Shown here one piece after another: positions 61,101-64,000 of a DNA stretch of 64,000 bases. Origin of the DNA: Nitrospira sp. (GTDB lineage: Bacteria; Nitrospirota; Nitrospiria; Nitrospirales; Nitrospiraceae); NCBI GenBank assembly GCA_029194665.1, contig JARFXO010000002.1:434001-498000 (forward strand). Reading direction: 5' to 3'. A program made the translations under genes and the position numbers. Position 1 is the stretch's first letter; every line of letters begins with the position of its first letter. The notes beneath the pieces were generated by a model, which ran no database searches, was not told the DNA's origin, and saw only the letters and a list, made by a program, of their open reading frames with translations.

Positions 61101-61270
61101 CACCGCACTCTTATCACTGCACCAGGTATCGAAAACGATACACTCCGCTATCCATTGCGATACAGCATCGCTCGCCTAGAGATGTGTGCTGGATAGATCT
61201 GAAGGGTTCTTTTGGCAAGACAGGATTCCGTCGGATGTGAGTCACACCGCCACGGCTCACCTGGGTTCTA
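61101..61270 (+). repeat. leader module R1, copy 2
   Basis: Second copy of the module at 56996-57168, about 4.1 kb away in the same orientation. It retains the GTATCG-AAAA-CGATAC palindrome (61126-61141) and the terminal GGGTTCTA, then meets the stop codon region of the DUF1284 gene. The 395-bp stretch from the subtilase stop to this gene holds nothing else beyond the terminator. Confidence 0.75.
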
Positions 61271-61744
61271 TGCTGTGGTTTTTCGTTCTCGGATGGAACT
61301 GCGCAGCCGATCGATCCCCTCACGGCAATAGCCGAGCGGCAACCACCGGCAACGGCCGCAGATGGAAGGCAGGTCGTCGCCGCTCATCGACCTGCTGATC
61401 CGCCCGAGAATCTCTTGCCAAGCAAGATGATCCCCTGCTTTCAGACCAAGCCTCCCAAGGACGACCCGATCCTGATTAATCATGTCCGATTCCGACGGGT
61501 CGCCGTTGAGCGTACAACCGGAGGACCCTTGTTGATGCGGGCAGGCGGCACACACTGCATCGGGAGATGCCACGACTTGGACAGTGACTTCGGGCTGATG
61601 ACACAGAGTCTGATGAATCGCCGCCATATTGGCGACAAAACCCGGGCTGTAGCCTTGCCCACGAAACCCTTGCAGACAGAGGAGGGTATGGCCTCGAAGA
61701 TGGATTGGAGTGGAGGACCCGGCGTATATTTTTAGATCGGCCAT
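61268..61744 (-). CDS. DUF1284-domain cysteine-rich protein
   Basis: A 158-residue protein beginning with PIHLRGHTLLCLQGFRGQGY, the conserved DUF1284 start. Cys residues in AVCAACPHQQGSSGCTLNG and SICGRCRWLPLGYC could hold a metal or Fe-S cluster, as proposed for the family. Cytoplasmic, function unknown. It is embedded between R1 and the main part of R2 in leader copy 2, on the opposite strand; in copy 1 only a ~20-bp word matching its extreme 3' end remains. Confidence 0.85.
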   Translation of the reverse strand: MADLKIYAGSSTPIHLRGHTLLCLQGFRGQGYSPGFVANMAAIHQTLCHQPEVTVQVVASPDAVCAACPHQQGSSGCTLNGDPSESDMINQDRVVLGRLGLKAGDHLAWQEILGRISRSMSGDDLPSICGRCRWLPLGYCREGIDRLRSSIRERKTTA

Positions 61745-61930
61745 CGCGGAAGTTCCATCGCCATTGTGTCACCACCTAGCCAGACGATGCAAATACAGGA
61801 TGCCAGCGAGAACAGCAGGAGGGAACGGGAATTGGGCGTGCCATGGCCTGTGGTGTAGCTCGCAGAGATGCACGAAACAAGACTTGACCCGATTGGGATT
61901 CGTTCCATTTCCACTGATCCTATACCTAAC

Positions 61931-62292
61931 TTGAATCTATTTTGATTCACCTCTTGCATCCATTTCGATACATCGCGGGGGATTGTGTGAGAAGCGTCCC
62001 CTTATGGAGATAGATCCGACATACGTAGAACATTGAAATTGTTAATAATGCGTATTGCCAGATGGATCGGCATTCCAAGTCCATGCTGGCATCTCGTTTG
62101 CTGTTCAACGAATTGGTAGGGCGGGTGCATTAGGGGAGGCCCCTCAAAACCGCGTCGGGCATCAGCGTGATTCGGTCAACATCCAGATGAAGGAGAGAGC
62201 ATTGGTACACACAGAACAAGATGTGATCCCATTTCATCTCAGGGATCAGCGAGGAGATCTGAAACCAACATGCATGATACAAGGTCTGACCC
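61931..62292 (+). repeat. leader module R2, copy 2
   Basis: Second copy of R2, ending about 40 bp before the start of the CxxC gene that opens the DUF4062-kinase operon. It matches copy 1 nearly throughout with scattered substitutions and few indels. Between the DUF1284 gene and this module (61745-61930) nothing is recognised. Confidence 0.8.
62130..62237 (-). CDS. 35-codon ORF conserved in both R2 copies (copy 2)
   Basis: Counterpart of 57611-57718: MKWDHILFCVYQCSLLHLDV, then RITLMPDAVLRGLP after one Asp, stop TAA at the equivalent codon. In this copy the frame stays open upstream as far as 62414 and no Shine-Dalgarno precedes the ATG. Matching length, start and stop in two drifted copies is the only evidence for coding. 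Confidence 0.3.
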   Translation of the reverse strand: MKWDHILFCVYQCSLLHLDVDRITLMPDAVLRGLP

Positions 62293-62330
62293 CGAGTTAC
62301 TGACTTAGCGCACGTTAAGGAGGTCGATTT

Positions 62331-62732
62331 ATGCGGTACGTCGACTATGCGCTCAACCTCCAAAGTCCTCCACAGGATTGGGGCGATTTTCTTCAACATA
62401 GTTTTATCTGCCATCGGTGTGAAAAGACGTTCTCATCGGTTAGTGATGAGTTGTATTTTTTTCCGGACGAGGATGCGCTATATCATCGCCATCAGGACAA
62501 TACATTCTACCGCGCATTTACTATTCAAAAAGACGGTGAGATCCAGATCGGAGCATTCGACTCCGTAGAGGAAAATGTCATTCAACAGTACGCATTCTCG
62601 CTGGATGGGAAGGGTGGGACTGTACCGGCCGGCGACGTCAATTCGTTAAAAGCAAGCAGCAAGAAATTTTTTGATTCCATGAAGCAACAGAAGCGCAAGA
62701 TCCGTCCCGCTGAGCTTCGGATTGATTTTTAG
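62331..62732 (+). CDS. hypothetical CxxC protein, first gene of kinase operon
   Basis: A 133-residue protein with a strong AAGGAGG seven nt before the ATG. Near the N-terminus FICHRCEKTF offers one Cys pair; a second pair for a zinc finger is not evident, so metal binding would need a dimer or other ligands. The rest is a mixed alpha/beta, acidic-to-basic sequence ending in KKFFDSMKQQKRKIRPAELR. No family recognised. It is followed after 23 bp by the DUF4062-FHA gene on the same strand. Confidence 0.75.
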   Translation: MRYVDYALNLQSPPQDWGDFLQHSFICHRCEKTFSSVSDELYFFPDEDALYHRHQDNTFYRAFTIQKDGEIQIGAFDSVEENVIQQYAFSLDGKGGTVPAGDVNSLKASSKKFFDSMKQQKRKIRPAELRIDF

Positions 62733-62755
62733 CTCCAGCGCCTGGGAAAAATATC

Positions 62756-63631
62756 GTGCAAAGCCTGACGGTTGTGCATCTATTTATTTCATCACCGGGA
62801 GATTGCGCGGAGGAACGCGTGACCCTCAACCAAGCCATTGCCGATGGAAACAGGCTTTGGCGGGCCAAGGAGCAGATTGAAGTTAAAGCCTTTGGTCCGG
62901 AACACCTCTATCCCGGTGTCGCTGATTACGGTCAGGCAGTCGCCAATCGACAGCTGGAAGATTACGATATTTACGTCGGTATCTGGCGCGAAAAAAAAGG
63001 CACTGCGACGCCAGTGGCGCCGTCAGGAACACTGGAGGAGCTGCGCAATGCTTTCGCGCGCTATCAGCGTAGCCGGCGGCCATGGATACTCTGCTATTTC
63101 TGGAGGCACAGCCCGACTGATTTCATAGATGTGAAAAATGAGATCACTGGACACGGAGGCTTTTACCAGAATTTTGATAACCCGCAGCATTTAGCAAAGC
63201 TCGTCTGCGAGCACCTCACCCGGTATCTAGCCAGCGATTTCCGTGCGCCTGGACATTCCACCACGAAAGTCACTGGATCGCGCATGACCGCGGAAGTCCC
63301 GACGCTCCTGTTTCAAATCTTCAAAGGCGGGGAAGATACCCGGCGGACTCTCAAATTTGAACGGCTAGTCGTTGCTGTCGGAAGAAACCCAGAGCAGAAC
63401 CAAATCGTCCTTCCCGACAACCGAGTTCATCGCGAGCAAGGTCTTTTCGCTTGGGAAAATGGCGATGTCTCGTACATCGACATTGCCGGCGACTCACAAA
63501 TCGAGCGACGGACCAAGGACGCCGGCACTAACCGGCACGGCCATCCGATTTTACAGATTGGCGATTCGGTGCTGATGCCCGATGGCTCGTGCATTGTTGT
63601 TCGCGCCATCGTTGATCCGGTTGTTCAATAA
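62756..63631 (+). CDS. DUF4062-FHA two-domain protein
   Basis: A 291-residue protein starting at a GTG. The N-terminal domain (about 1-160) begins TVVHLFISSPGDCAEER and contains LEDYDIYVGIWREKKG and SGTLEELRNAF, the DUF4062 pattern of a Rossmann-like, TIR-related fold often joined to STAND NTPases in conflict systems. The C-terminal part (about 190-291) has FERLVVAVGRNPEQNQIVLP with VHREQGLFAWENGDVSYIDI, an FHA-type phosphothreonine-binding domain. FHA domains read the marks made by Ser/Thr kinases, and a kinase gene starts 7 bp after this stop. The fusion suggests an effector or sensor recruited by phosphorylation. Both domain calls are from motifs only. Confidence 0.72.
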   Translation: MQSLTVVHLFISSPGDCAEERVTLNQAIADGNRLWRAKEQIEVKAFGPEHLYPGVADYGQAVANRQLEDYDIYVGIWREKKGTATPVAPSGTLEELRNAFARYQRSRRPWILCYFWRHSPTDFIDVKNEITGHGGFYQNFDNPQHLAKLVCEHLTRYLASDFRAPGHSTTKVTGSRMTAEVPTLLFQIFKGGEDTRRTLKFERLVVAVGRNPEQNQIVLPDNRVHREQGLFAWENGDVSYIDIAGDSQIERRTKDAGTNRHGHPILQIGDSVLMPDGSCIVVRAIVDPVVQ

Positions 63632-63638
63632 TCAATCA

Positions 63639-64000
63639 ATGGATCGTATCGGCCCATACAAGATCATCGCAGGCCCCTTCGCTGGCGGCTTCGGCGTAGT
63701 TTACAAGGTCTTTGACACCGATTCGGGCGACGAATTCGCACTCAAGACGCTCAAAGATTCATTCTTGCCAGGCTCGGCCGTGCTTCAAGCCTTTCGTCGC
63801 GAAGTTGCTCTGTGGATTCAGATTCCGACCTATCCCAATATTGTGCGCGCGATAAAAGCCTTCGAACACGGAGGCAGGCCATACGTATTGATGGAATGGG
63901 TGAGCGGTGGAACCCTCGCACAAGCTCTCGGAACGTTCAGGCCGAAACAGCCCGAACTAGCGGCCCTTGTAGGGGCAACCGACGCTATTGAAGTGCTGCG
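63639..64000 (+). CDS. Ser/Thr protein kinase, 3'-truncated by window edge
   Basis: The ATG at 63639 opens a frame that runs to the end of the window (120 codons visible). MDRIGPYKIIAGPFAGGFGV with VYKVFD is a protein-kinase glycine loop; FALKTLKD carries the ATP-binding Lys; FRREVALWIQIPTYPNIV contains the alpha-C Glu; YVLMEWVSGGTL is the hinge. The catalytic loop and activation segment are beyond the edge. It is a bacterial Hanks-type kinase and probably phosphorylates the FHA protein or a common target. Only 7 bp separate it from the DUF4062-FHA gene, so they are co-transcribed. Confidence 0.9.
   Translation, partial: MDRIGPYKIIAGPFAGGFGVVYKVFDTDSGDEFALKTLKDSFLPGSAVLQAFRREVALWIQIPTYPNIVRAIKAFEHGGRPYVLMEWVSGGTLAQALGTFRPKQPELAALVGATDAIEVL

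Noticed and set aside
1..64000. tRNA or rRNA genes
   Set aside because: No cloverleaf with a T-loop GGTTCRA core at correct spacing and no rRNA signature was recognised in either strand by eye.

Overview
The window comes from a nitrite-oxidising bacterium of the genus Nitrospira. The marker is an adjacent pair encoding nitrite oxidoreductase: a Tat-exported molybdopterin alpha subunit of 1145 residues (36549-39986) and a four-cluster Fe-S beta subunit of 429 residues (40107-41396). Both have the size and motif order of the periplasmic Nitrospira enzyme. Nothing in view tells a canonical nitrite oxidiser from a comammox strain.

Layout. 1-6 kb holds mixed housekeeping and accessory genes: a PhoD-type phosphatase, a GNAT acetyltransferase, a toxin-antitoxin pair with a frameshifted toxin, and a DUF5666 lipoprotein. 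6-20.5 kb, all on the minus strand, is a complete type I secretion locus (outer-membrane channel, adaptor, ABC transporter) downstream of its apparent cargo, a ~3000-residue RTX haem peroxidase. 20.6-25.4 kb has transposase remnants around a Tat-exported multicopper oxidase. 25.4-33.7 kb is single-function genes: hydrolase, NTF2-like protein, DMT exporter, an ECF42-type sigma factor with its DGPF/YCII partner, an orphan RND adaptor, an exported methyltransferase-like lipoprotein, a Zn-ribbon protein and a CBS-domain protein. 33.8-43.1 kb is the nitrogen core: a NarL-type two-component system, nxrA, nxrB and a glutamine synthetase.

43.3-48.6 kb is a mobile island: hicBA with a damaged toxin, an IS3-family element whose orfB is split by a complete IS21-family element (target duplications readable for both), and vapBC. 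49-56.8 kb is a run of minus-strand oxidative genes: a lectin-propeller/tyrosinase fusion, a DyP-type peroxidase, an unrecognised protein with two related halves, and a cytochrome P450. 57-64 kb is the most unusual part. Two adjacent plus-strand operons each sit behind copies of the same long intergenic leader (R1 and R2). The first encodes a subtilase with seven FG-GAP-like repeats, preceded by a small protein that looks like a free-standing version of the subtilase pro-region. The second encodes an unknown CxxC protein, a DUF4062-FHA protein and a Ser/Thr kinase that runs off the right edge.

How it fits together. The two-component system just upstream of nxrAB is a candidate regulator of nitrite oxidation, and glutamine synthetase links to ammonium assimilation. 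Five copper or haem oxidative enzymes of unrelated families (RTX peroxidase, multicopper oxidase, tyrosinase, DyP, P450) lie in one 45-kb stretch. That suggests specialised oxidative chemistry or oxidant defence at the cell surface, but no substrate can be read from sequence. All homology statements are from motif recognition by eye; no search was run.
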